Source of the DNA: Stenotrophomonas sp. MYb238
GTDB lineage: Bacteria > Pseudomonadota > Gammaproteobacteria > Xanthomonadales > Xanthomonadaceae
Length of the DNA stretch: 64,000 nt
Assembly (NCBI RefSeq): GCF_009496535.1
Contig: NZ_WIDL01000004.1
Coordinates: forward strand, 124,001 to 188,000
Direction of reading: 5' to 3'
A program made the position numbers and the translations under genes. The notes below the pieces were generated by a model. The model saw only the letters and a program-made list of their open reading frames with translations, was not told the origin of the DNA and searched no databases. The first letter of the stretch is position 1. Every line of letters begins with the position of its first letter. This document shows, piece by piece, positions 26,145 through 34,514 of the stretch.

Positions 26145-29100
26145 ATGACCACACTCCCGTCCGGCGCCCGCCGGAAGATCCTCCGCCGTTCGGCCCTGAG
26201 CATCGCGCTGGGCGCGGGCCTGTGCCTGAGCGCCAACCTGTACGCGCAGTCCAACATCACCGGCAGCATCTACGGCTCGGCGCAACCCGGCGAAACCGTC
26301 GTCATCCAGAACCTGGATACCGGCCTTACCCGCACGGTGCCGGTCGGTGCGGACGGCAAGTACCGCGCGCTGTCGCTGCCGAACGGCCGCTACAAGGTGG
26401 AACTGCAGAAGGACGGAGCCGTCGTGGGCGTGCGCGAGAACGTGCTGGTGCAGATCGCCAGCGGCGCGCAGATCGATTTCACCGGCGCGCCGGCATCCAG
26501 CGGCGACGCCACGCTGCTGGACGCGGTGCAGGTCACCGCCGCCCCGGTCGCGGTGGACCTGTCGCAGACCGACGTGCGCACCGTGTTCACCGCCGAGGAC
26601 ATCGAGGCGCTGCCGTTCGGCGGCAACCTGCAGGACATCGCCAGCGTGGCCATGCTGGCCCCGGGCGTGGTTGCTTCCACCGGCTCGTCCAACATCAGCT
26701 TCGGCGGCTCCTCGGGCGCGGAGAACGCCTACTTCATCAATGGCTTCCCGGTCACCAACCCGCTCAACAACCTGGGCTACAAGAGCCTGCCGTTCCGGGC
26801 GATCGCCCAGGAACAGGTGTTGACCGGCGGCTACGGCGCCGAGTTCGGCCGCTCCACCGGCGGCGTGATCAACATCGTCACCCGGCGCGGCGGCAACGAA
26901 TGGCACGGCGGCGTCTATGCCCGCTACACCCCGGAGAGCCTGAAGGGCACGCCGAAGAACGACTACTACCCCGATACCGGCTACTGGAACGAGACCAACC
27001 ACCCATTCGCCACCAAGGGCGAGGCCGATTACTCCGACGGCAAGCTGTACCGCTACAACCGCGACAACGGCACCGAATCGCTCAACACCGGCCTGTGGGT
27101 CAGCGGCCCGCTGGTCAAGGACAGGCTGTTCGTGTTCGCCAACGCCGAGCGGCAGAAGACCGATGGCCACAGCAACAGTACCAACTACTTCGGCGTGACC
27201 GGCTCGCCCACCGGCTGGAACGATTACAGCTACACCTATCCGCGCTGGACCGCGAAGGTCGACTGGTACATCACCGACGACCACCTGCTGGAACTGACCG
27301 GCGTGCAGGACCGCCGCAAGTACGAAACCTACAAGTCCAGCTGGGACAACGCCACCCTCAGCCACGGCAACGAACACGAGGCCAAAGGCAACTTCACCGA
27401 CGATGATGCGCGGCTGTACGTCGCCAAGTACACCGGCTATCTGACCGACAACCTGACCTTGTCCGCGTTGTACGGCACCCAGAAGATCAAGCACGGCTCC
27501 ACCGCAGCCGGCCTTGGCGCGGCCAACTGCGTCTACTTCACCAAGGCCACCGCGGCCAACCAGGTGCCGGGCCTGACCTACGTGGATAGCTGCCAGAGCG
27601 TGCAGTCGGTCGACATCGCCGGCGCCTACGACGAAACCAAGGGCTGGCGTCTGGACGTGGCATGGGTACTGGGCGACCACGAACTGCACTTCGGCGTGGA
27701 CAACCTCGAGGCCGAATCGTTGACCGGCACCCGCTATACCGGCGCACCGACCGGCGATGCCGGCGACAAGGCCAATGGCTACTGGGTGTTCACCAAGGCC
27801 AACAAGCCGAATGAAGCGATCAACGGCAGCGTCGGCGCGCCCGGTGCCGCCGGTGGCTACGGCCCGCAGGGCTACTACGCCTACTACGTGGTCCGGCACA
27901 GCAATGAAACGCCTTCCACCGAGCAACTGTCGCAGTTCATCGAGGACCGCTGGCACGTCACCGACAACCTGCTGCTGAGCCTGGGCCTGCGCAACGAGCA
28001 GTTCACCAACTACACCAGCGCCGGCGAAGCCTACATGAAGCAGACCTGGCAGCCGGCGCCGCGCCTGGGCTTCACCTGGAACGTGCGCGGCGACGACAGC
28101 ATCAAGCTGTACGGCAACCTCGGCCGCTACCACCTGGCGCTGCCGGCGCGGCTGGCGATGGCCAGCGTGTTGTCTGCCACCATCCGCGGCAACCAGTACT
28201 ACACCTATACCGGCATCGACCCGGTCACCGGCGTACCGACCGGCCTGAATCCGATCGCGGTGTCGAACGCTGCCGACGCGGCGATTTGCCCGGGCACCAA
28301 CCTGTATTCGTCCAACTTCGACTGCGGCGTGGCCAAGGACCCGCGCGCGCGCGTGGCATCGGATCTGAAGCCGATGTACCAGGACGAGTTCATCCTGGGC
28401 ATGGACCAGGTGCTGAGCGAGAACTGGATCTGGGGCGTCAAGGGCACCTACCGCGACCTGAAGAACGTGGTCGACGACACCTGCCCGGACATCTTCAACG
28501 GCAACTGCTACATCGTGAACGCCGGCAAGGGCAACACCTTCTGGGTCAAGCAGAACGACGGTTCCTACGAGAAGGTCAGCTACACCGCCGACCAGTTGGG
28601 CATGCCCAAGGCCAAGCGCAACTACTACGCGCTGGACTTCTACCTGGAGCACCCGTTCAGCGACAAGTGGAGCGCCAAGTTCCTGTACACCTTCTCCAAG
28701 AGCTACGGCAACACCGAAGGCCCGGTCAACAGCGACCGCGCCTCCAGCGCCGACTCAGGCTTCAACGATTCCACCAGCACCACGCAGGACTACGACAAGA
28801 CCCTGCTGATGGAGCGCGCCAACGGCTATCTCAACAACGACCGCCGCCACCAGCTCAAGGCCTACGGCACCTACCAGTTCAACGACGAATGGAGCCTGGG
28901 CGGCAGCATGAGCGCGGTCAGCGGACGGCCGATCAACTGCTACGCGCATTACCCGACCAAGCTGCCCAGCTATGACAGCGCCTACTACTTCTACTGCGGC
29001 GTATCCGGCACGGATGCGTTCAAGACCACCTGGCGCGGTTCCGAAGGGCGTTCCCCATGGCTGGTCACGTTCAATCTCGGCGTTCGTTACAGCCCGCAGT

Positions 29101-29273
29101 GGGCCAAGGGCCTGAAGCTGTCGATGGACGTGATGAACGTGCTCGATACCCGTACCGCGGTGATCTACAACACCCAGTCCACGTCCTCGCGCACCGCGAT
29201 CAACAAGCTGTGGATGCAGCCGGACTACAACGATCCGCGCACGGTGACGTTCTCGGCCAGCTACGAGTTCTGA
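26145..29273 (+). CDS. TonB-dependent receptor, Oar-like with carboxypeptidase-regulatory domain
   Basis: 1042 aa from the ATG at 26145 (GGGGAAA ribosome-binding site). The signal peptide ends near SANLYAQS. Residues about 35-115 form a carboxypeptidase-regulatory-like beta domain (GSIYGSAQPGETVVIQNLDTGLTRTV...). The plug follows with AYFINGFPVTNPLNNLGYKSLPFRAIAQEQVLTGGYGAEFGRSTGGVINIVT. The rest is a 22-stranded barrel rich in aromatic residues ending in TFSASYEF, with the terminal Phe expected for outer-membrane barrels. Oar-like receptors take up large or unusual substrates; here the substrate is unknown. Monocistronic, followed by a hairpin shared with convergent rmuC. Confidence 0.92.
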   Translation: MTTLPSGARRKILRRSALSIALGAGLCLSANLYAQSNITGSIYGSAQPGETVVIQNLDTGLTRTVPVGADGKYRALSLPNGRYKVELQKDGAVVGVRENVLVQIASGAQIDFTGAPASSGDATLLDAVQVTAAPVAVDLSQTDVRTVFTAEDIEALPFGGNLQDIASVAMLAPGVVASTGSSNISFGGSSGAENAYFINGFPVTNPLNNLGYKSLPFRAIAQEQVLTGGYGAEFGRSTGGVINIVTRRGGNEWHGGVYARYTPESLKGTPKNDYYPDTGYWNETNHPFATKGEADYSDGKLYRYNRDNGTESLNTGLWVSGPLVKDRLFVFANAERQKTDGHSNSTNYFGVTGSPTGWNDYSYTYPRWTAKVDWYITDDHLLELTGVQDRRKYETYKSSWDNATLSHGNEHEAKGNFTDDDARLYVAKYTGYLTDNLTLSALYGTQKIKHGSTAAGLGAANCVYFTKATAANQVPGLTYVDSCQSVQSVDIAGAYDETKGWRLDVAWVLGDHELHFGVDNLEAESLTGTRYTGAPTGDAGDKANGYWVFTKANKPNEAINGSVGAPGAAGGYGPQGYYAYYVVRHSNETPSTEQLSQFIEDRWHVTDNLLLSLGLRNEQFTNYTSAGEAYMKQTWQPAPRLGFTWNVRGDDSIKLYGNLGRYHLALPARLAMASVLSATIRGNQYYTYTGIDPVTGVPTGLNPIAVSNAADAAICPGTNLYSSNFDCGVAKDPRARVASDLKPMYQDEFILGMDQVLSENWIWGVKGTYRDLKNVVDDTCPDIFNGNCYIVNAGKGNTFWVKQNDGSYEKVSYTADQLGMPKAKRNYYALDFYLEHPFSDKWSAKFLYTFSKSYGNTEGPVNSDRASSADSGFNDSTSTTQDYDKTLLMERANGYLNNDRRHQLKAYGTYQFNDEWSLGGSMSAVSGRPINCYAHYPTKLPSYDSAYYFYCGVSGTDAFKTTWRGSEGRSPWLVTFNLGVRYSPQWAKGLKLSMDVMNVLDTRTAVIYNTQSTSSRTAINKLWMQPDYNDPRTVTFSASYEF

Positions 29274-29290
29274 TGGCGGCTTGACCTGGC

Positions 29291-29323
29291 GCGGCCCCCG
29301 GTTCCCACGGAGCCGGGGGCCGC
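29291..29323. terminator. hairpin between convergent TonB receptor and rmuC
   Basis: GCGGCCCCCGG (29291-29301) pairs with CCGGGGGCCGC (29313-29323). Very stable, but without a T-run on either strand. Confidence 0.5.
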
Positions 29324-29354
29324 GCGCCATGCGGCACGCCGGCGGGCGCTGCCG

Positions 29355-30890
29355 TCATTCGGTATCGGCGGGCTCGTCGTTCGCGTCGTCTTCCTCGGCC
29401 CCGCCGAGCAACGCCTGCGACGCGTCGGCGGACAGCGATTCCACGCCGCGCAGCTTGCGTTCGATGGTGCGGGTCTTGCGGCTGGCGTCGCCCAGGCTCT
29501 TGCCGACGGTGTTGATCTGCTTCTCGGCTTTCTCGAGGATGCCGGCGAACTTGCCGAACTCGCCCTTCACCGCGCCCAGCAGGCTCCACACTTCCGAGGA
29601 GCGCTGTTCGATGGCCAGGGTGCGGAACCCCATCTGCAGGCTGTTGAGCAGCGCGGTGACCGTGGTCGGGCCGGCGACGACGACGCGGTGTTCGCGCTGC
29701 AGCGCGTCCACCAGGCCGGGCCGGCGGATGGCCTCGGCGTACAGCCCTTCGGTGGGCAAGAACATCACCGCGAAGTCGGTGGTATGCGGCGGCACGATGT
29801 ACTTGTCGCAGATCGATCGCGCCTGCACGCGCAGCGCGCGTTCGAGCTGGTTGCCGCTGGCGCGCACCGCCTCCTGGTCGCCGGCCTCCTGCGCGTCGAG
29901 CAGGCGCTCGTAGTCCTCGCGCGGGAACTTGGAATCGATCGGCAGCCATACCGGCGCATCGCCACCGCGGCCGGGCAGGCGCACGGCGAAATCCACCATC
30001 TCGTTGCCGTCCGGGCGCAGCTTCACGCCGCGCGCGTACTGCTCGGCGGTGAGGGTCTGCTCGAGGATGTTGTCCAGCTGCACCTCGCCCCAGCCGCCGC
30101 GGTTCTTGACGTTGCTCAGCACGCGCTTGAGGTCGCCCACGCCGGTGGCCAGCTGCTGCATCTCGCCCAGCCCACGCTGCACCTGCTCCAGTCGCTCGGA
30201 GACCAGCTTGAAGGACGAATCCAGGCGCGTATTGAGCGTGCTCTGCAGCTTCTCGTCCACGGTCTGGCGCATCAGCTCGAGCTTGGCGGCATTGTCGCCC
30301 TGCAGGTCCTTGAGCCGCGCTTCCAGGGTCTGCCGCATCTCGGCGATGCGCAGTTCGTTGCGCTGGGTGAGTTCGACCAGGCGCTGGCCCAGCATCTCAC
30401 CGAAGCGCTGCTGCGCCTCGCCGCCTTCCTGGCGGCCCTTGCGGGTTTCCTCCAGCAAGGCCAGCTGCAGCTCCGCCAGCTGCCTGGCGAACAGCTCCAT
30501 GCGCGCATGCTGCTGCTGGCCGAAGGCGTCGAGCTGCCCACGCACCTCCTGCAGGCGCGCGTCGAGCAGCTGCGCCATCTGCTGGCGGGCGCCGGCGTTC
30601 TCCTCGCGGCCCTTGCGCGCATCGTCGGCGAGGCTGTCGCGCAGCAGGTCCAGGCGCTGGTCGGTGCGGGTGGACAGGTCGGTGAGGTTGCGGCCGAAGC
30701 CGTCCAGGCGCGCGTCCTGCTGGCGCGACATGCCTTCCAGCTGCTCGCGCAGCTCGCCGCGGCCGTTGCGCTGCTCCTCGCGCAGCGCGTTTTCCAGCGC
30801 GGCATTGCCGGCGCGGCGGAACAACAGCGCCAGTTGCAGCGCGATGACGACCAGCAGCAGGCCAGCCAGAATCAGGGTTTCGGTTTGCAT
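29355..30890 (-). CDS. rmuC: DNA recombination protein RmuC
   Basis: 511 aa. An N-terminal transmembrane anchor (ETLILAGLLLVVIALQLALLF, 3-23) precedes a long coiled coil (about 30-260). The nuclease-like RmuC domain follows with KNRGGWGEVQLDNILEQTL, DSKFPREDYERLL and PTEGLYAEAIRRPGLVDAL. RmuC limits inversions between short repeats in E. coli; biochemical activity is presumed endonucleolytic. The tail is acidic (GGAEEDDANDEPADTE). Possibly relevant here because the origin region carries inverted repeats flanking dnaN. Confidence 0.92.
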   Translation of the reverse strand: MQTETLILAGLLLVVIALQLALLFRRAGNAALENALREEQRNGRGELREQLEGMSRQQDARLDGFGRNLTDLSTRTDQRLDLLRDSLADDARKGREENAGARQQMAQLLDARLQEVRGQLDAFGQQQHARMELFARQLAELQLALLEETRKGRQEGGEAQQRFGEMLGQRLVELTQRNELRIAEMRQTLEARLKDLQGDNAAKLELMRQTVDEKLQSTLNTRLDSSFKLVSERLEQVQRGLGEMQQLATGVGDLKRVLSNVKNRGGWGEVQLDNILEQTLTAEQYARGVKLRPDGNEMVDFAVRLPGRGGDAPVWLPIDSKFPREDYERLLDAQEAGDQEAVRASGNQLERALRVQARSICDKYIVPPHTTDFAVMFLPTEGLYAEAIRRPGLVDALQREHRVVVAGPTTVTALLNSLQMGFRTLAIEQRSSEVWSLLGAVKGEFGKFAGILEKAEKQINTVGKSLGDASRKTRTIERKLRGVESLSADASQALLGGAEEDDANDEPADTE

Positions 30891-31140
30891 GGGGCGAAGT
30901 GTAGCCCCGGGCGTCTCAACGGCTGCGCCGCTTCTGCGATCATGGGCGCCCCACGCGCGTTCCGTTCCGCCATGAAGCCGTCGCCTTCCCGTCACTTGCC
31001 CCGGCCGCCGTTCGCTGCGGCGACTTCGCGGACCCTCAGCGCAGGTGCCGCTGCCGACGATGCCGGCGCCCGCCGCGACGGACGGGCGTTGGCGCATCCG
31101 GCCGCGCAGCGCGCACGCTGAGCCGGACCGGACGACCGTC

Positions 31141-31764
31141 ATGCCGTGGATGGGCATCAACGACCTGGGCACCTTCGTGGTGGCCGTCATCCTGTTCCTG
31201 ATGCTGCCCGGCCCGGGCACCTTCACCCTGCTCACCGCCACCGCGCGCGGCGGCGTGCGCGCCGGCTACGCGACGCTGGCCGGCCTGATGCTGGGCGACC
31301 AGATCCTGATCGCCATCGCCGCCACCGGCGTGGCCGCGCTGCTGAAGGCGCACCCGCTGCTGTTCGCCGGGCTGCGCTACGTCGGTGCGGCCTACCTGGT
31401 CTGGGTCGGACTGCAGTTGCTGCGCGAACCGGCCCACGCCGGCAGCGCCACGCCGACGCCGCAGGGCCGGCGCTGGTTCCGGCAGGCGCTGCTGGTGGGC
31501 GTGCTCAACCCCAAGGCGATCCTGTTCTACATGGCCTTCTTCCCGTTGTTCATCGATCCGGCCACGCAGCGCGGCGCGCTCACCCTGGCGCTGATGGCGG
31601 GCCTGATCGCCGTGCTGAGCGTGGGCTGGTGCTCGGTGCTGATCTTCGGCGGCCGGTTCATCGCCCGGCGCCTGGCCGGTTACCCGCGCGTGGGCGTGTG
31701 GCTGCGGCGCGCGGTGGGCGTATGCTTGATCGCGTTCGGGGTACGGCTGGGGCTGGAAAGCTGA
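31141..31764 (+). CDS. LysE/RhtB-family amino-acid exporter
   Basis: 207 aa, about six hydrophobic segments. Family signature text: LFLMLPGPGTFTLLTATARGGVRAGYATLAGLMLGDQILIAIAATGVAALL, then GVLNPKAILFYMAFFPLFI. Members export amino acids or homoserine-type compounds through the inner membrane; the substrate is not predictable. The ATG at 31141 is followed by another at 31150; neither has a strong ribosome-binding site. The DUF488 gene follows after 26 nt and is probably cotranscribed. Confidence 0.85.
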   Translation: MPWMGINDLGTFVVAVILFLMLPGPGTFTLLTATARGGVRAGYATLAGLMLGDQILIAIAATGVAALLKAHPLLFAGLRYVGAAYLVWVGLQLLREPAHAGSATPTPQGRRWFRQALLVGVLNPKAILFYMAFFPLFIDPATQRGALTLALMAGLIAVLSVGWCSVLIFGGRFIARRLAGYPRVGVWLRRAVGVCLIAFGVRLGLES

Positions 31765-31790
31765 AACGCCCCGGCGCTGCGGAGGTCGGC

Positions 31791-32150
31791 ATGCCCATCC
31801 ATTGCAAACGCGCCTATGCGCCCGCCTCGGCCGACGACGGCCAGCGTTTCCTGGTCGACCGCCTGTGGCCACGCGGCGTCAGCCATGAACGACTGCAGGC
31901 GCAGTGGCTCAAGGACGTGGCGCCCAGCAACGAACTGCGGCAGTGGTTCGACCACCGCGCCGACCGCTGGGAGGAGTTCCGCCAGCGCTACTGGCGGGAA
32001 CTGGCCGCGCAGCCGCAGTTGCTGGCGCCGCTGCGCGACGCGCTGGCGGCCGGGCCGGTGACGCTGGTGTACGGCGCCCGCGACACCGAACACAACCAGG
32101 CCGTGGCCCTGCGCGACTATCTGCTGGCGCACCCGCGCCGCGCCCCGTAG
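31791..32150 (+). CDS. DUF488 family protein (YeaO-like)
   Basis: 119 aa with a clear GGAGG ribosome-binding site. Family text: RFLVDRLWPRGVSHERLQAQWLKDVAPSNELRQWFDHRADRWEEFRQRYWREL and GPVTLVYGARDTEHNQAVALRDYL. This matches the DUF488/YeaO family, a small soluble fold of unknown function. The stop TAG lies in GTAGGCGGGCTTCAGCGGGG, a degenerate relative of the GTAG REP elements. Confidence 0.88.
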   Translation: MPIHCKRAYAPASADDGQRFLVDRLWPRGVSHERLQAQWLKDVAPSNELRQWFDHRADRWEEFRQRYWRELAAQPQLLAPLRDALAAGPVTLVYGARDTEHNQAVALRDYLLAHPRRAP

Positions 32151-32175
32151 GCGGGCTTCAGCGGGGAGGTGCGGC
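32147..32175 (+). repeat. degenerate REP-like element at the DUF488 stop
   Basis: GTAG followed by GCGGGCTTCAGCGGGG keeps the start tetranucleotide and the GGCTTCAGC loop of the GTAGGAGC REPs but has lost part of one arm. Confidence 0.4.
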
Positions 32176-32425
32176 AGCCCTCGGGCGCGTGGAAGCGGGG
32201 GCACGCCCGTAGCGCGCATGGCCGGGAAATCCGGCTCCGCGCATGGCCGGCACCCATGGCAGGGTGGGCGAGGATCCGCGCACGTCCCTCGCGTTGTGCC
32301 GGATCCGTCATCCCGGCTACCGCCCATCGCCAAACCCCATGAAAGAAGCGGGAAATTCTGGCTTTGCTGCGCTGCGTTCGGCGAAACTCGGCGACTTCCC
32401 GAATACGACGAACCGCGAGGTCCGC

Positions 32426-33865
32426 ATGCAGTCCTGGCTCCGGCGCAAATCCATCGACCAGCTCACCCAGCACGAGGAAGGCCGCCGGCTGATTCCGTCG
32501 CTGAGCTGGCCCCATCTGGTCGCGCTGGGCATCGGCGCCATCGTCGGCACCGGCATCTACACCCTGATCGGCGTGGGCGCGGACAAGGCCGGCCCGGCGG
32601 TGCTGATCTCCTTCATCGTCGCCGGCATCGTCTGCGCCTGCGCGGCGTTGGCCTACGCCGAACTGTCGACGATGATGCCGGCCGCCGGCAGCGCCTATAC
32701 CTACAGCTACAGCGCGCTGGGCGAGACCATCGCCTGGGTGGTGGGCTGGAGCCTGATCCTGGAATACTCGCTGGTGGTCAGCACCGTGGCGGTGGGCTGG
32801 TCGGGCTATTTCACCGGCTTCCTGGAATGGCTGCATACCTCGTTCGGATGGAACGTGGTGCTGCCGCATGCGCTTTCCGCCGGCCCGCACGTGGAAGGCG
32901 GCTTCCTCAACGTGCCGGCCATCGTGATCACCTTCCTGGTCGCCGGCATGCTGATCGCCGGCACCCGCGAGAGCGCCACGGTCAACGCGGTGCTGGTGGT
33001 GTTCAAGCTGATCGCGCTGGCGATCTTCGTGGCGGTGGCGCTGCCGGCGTTCGACCCGGCCAACCTGCAGCCGTTCATGCCCTACGGCTTCCCCAAGTCG
33101 GTCAGCGCCGACGGCGTCGAGCGCGGGGTGATGGCGGCCGCGGCGATCATCTTCTTCGCCTTCTACGGCTTCGACGCGATCTCCACCGCCGCCGAGGAAA
33201 CCAAGAACCCCAAGCGCGACCTGTCGATCGGCATCGTCGGCTCGATGGTCGGCTGCACCATCATCTACCTGCTGGTGGCGCTGGCCGCGGTCGGCGCGAT
33301 GAGCTACACCGTGTTCGGCAAGAGCGCCGAGCCACTGGCGCTGATCATGCGCGAACTGGGCCACGGCACCGCCGCGCTGGTGATCGGCGTGGTCGCCATC
33401 ATCGCCCTGCCGACCGTGCTGCTGGCCTTCTTCTACGGCCAGAGCCGCATCTTCTTCGTGATGTCGCGCGACGGCCTGCTGCCGCGCGGGCTGTCGCTGG
33501 TGAACAAGCGCACCGGCACGCCGGTGACCATCACCCTGTTCACCGCGGTGCTGGTGGCCGCGCTGGCCGGCGTGGCGCGCCTGGACGAGATCGCCGCGCT
33601 GGCCAATGCCGGCACGCTGGCCGCGTTCACCGCGGTCGGCCTGTGCCTGCTGGTGCTGCGCCGGCGCGAGCCGGGACGCGCGCGCACCTTCCGCACGCCG
33701 CTGGCCTGGGTGGTCGGCCCGGTTGCGATCCTGGGCTGCATCTACCTGTTCTTCAGCCTGCCCACCCGCACCCAGGTGTGGTTCGCGCTGTGGAACGTGT
33801 TCGGCCTGGTGGTCTACGTGCTGTACAGCCGCCGCAACGCGGTGCTGGGCAAACGCGCGGCCTGA
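32426..33865 (+). CDS. APC-family amino-acid permease (cationic amino-acid transporter type)
   Basis: 479 aa from the ATG at 32426. About twelve transmembrane segments. The first helix carries the APC substrate-binding motif [29 protein letters not shown]; the sixth region reads [34 protein letters not shown], diagnostic of the CAT subgroup (basic amino-acid transporters). It imports amino acids across the inner membrane by proton coupling. Longer in-frame starts upstream overlap a low-complexity gap and are unlikely. The remnant of a phosphatase gene follows after 10 nt. Confidence 0.9.
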   Translation: MQSWLRRKSIDQLTQHEEGRRLIPSLSWPHLVALGIGAIVGTGIYTLIGVGADKAGPAVLISFIVAGIVCACAALAYAELSTMMPAAGSAYTYSYSALGETIAWVVGWSLILEYSLVVSTVAVGWSGYFTGFLEWLHTSFGWNVVLPHALSAGPHVEGGFLNVPAIVITFLVAGMLIAGTRESATVNAVLVVFKLIALAIFVAVALPAFDPANLQPFMPYGFPKSVSADGVERGVMAAAAIIFFAFYGFDAISTAAEETKNPKRDLSIGIVGSMVGCTIIYLLVALAAVGAMSYTVFGKSAEPLALIMRELGHGTAALVIGVVAIIALPTVLLAFFYGQSRIFFVMSRDGLLPRGLSLVNKRTGTPVTITLFTAVLVAALAGVARLDEIAALANAGTLAAFTAVGLCLLVLRRREPGRARTFRTPLAWVVGPVAILGCIYLFFSLPTRTQVWFALWNVFGLVVYVLYSRRNAVLGKRAA

Positions 33866-33875
33866 CGCGGGCGAC

Positions 33876-34295
33876 ATGCCCGCGCCGGTGAAGCGGGTTC
33901 TCCTCGTCTGCGTGGAGAACTCCCACCGCAGCCAGATGGCCGAAGCCTTCGCGCGCCTGCTCGGTGGCGCGGCGGTGGAGGCCTGCAGCGCCGGTTCGCG
34001 TCCTTCCGGCGTCGCCAATCCCTTGGCCATCGCGGCGATGGCCGAAGTGGGCTAAGACCTCGCCGCCACACGTCGGGATCGCTGGACGCGTTGCCGGGCA
34101 TGGAATTCGACTTCGTGGCGACCATGGACGCTGCGGCGGTGCCTTCCCCCTCGTCTCCCCTTGCCAGTGCGCGGAAGGCGCATTGCCCGACCCGCACGAC
34201 ATGGCGCCGGAGCAGCACCGCGATGCGCGCGCGACGACATCCACACACGGGTCGCAGCGATGCTCGCGGCGCTGGGCACCCCGCTCCCGTCCTGA
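33876..34295 (+). pseudogene. low-molecular-weight phosphatase / ArsC-like, frameshifted
   Basis: The intact start encodes [31 protein letters not shown]..., with the CX5R loop (CVENSHR) of low-molecular-weight tyrosine phosphatase/arsenate reductase. After AIAAMAEVG a TAA at 34053-34055 ends the frame. Recognisable pieces continue in other frames: SLDALPGMEFDFVATMD, then ALPDPHDMAPEQHRDAR, then DDIHTRVAAMLAALGTPLPS ending in TGA at 34293-34295. At least three frame changes are needed to join them, so this is a decayed gene and not a sequencing slip. A protein of 59 aa could still be made but would lack most of the fold. Confidence 0.8.
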
Positions 34296-34477
34296 TCGGT
34301 GCTCCTGTGACCGCATCGCCGCCGCAACGGTGGCGACGGATGCGCTCCGCAATATTCCTGTCATCACCTGCTGGAAGACTGCCCGCCGCGACGATGACGC
34401 CGGGGCCGCATCGACGTAGTTCCGGTCCCTGGCGTCTGGCTCGTTCCTCCCACGATCCGTGGACGGGCCGACACCTT

Positions 34478-34494
34478 GGGGACGGCCTGTCCCC
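34478..34494 (+). other. short hairpin in the leader of the second TonB receptor
   Basis: GGGGAC (34478-34483) pairs with GTCCCC (34489-34494), 20 nt before the start codon. It could shape the leader mRNA. No known riboswitch recognised in 34296-34514. Confidence 0.25.
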
Positions 34495-34514
34495 CACGAC
34501 AGGCTCCGATCCCG

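Noticed and set aside
33876-34055. Functional arsenate reductase
   Set aside because: Only 59 residues remain in frame and the C-terminal pieces are in other frames, so it is called a pseudogene.
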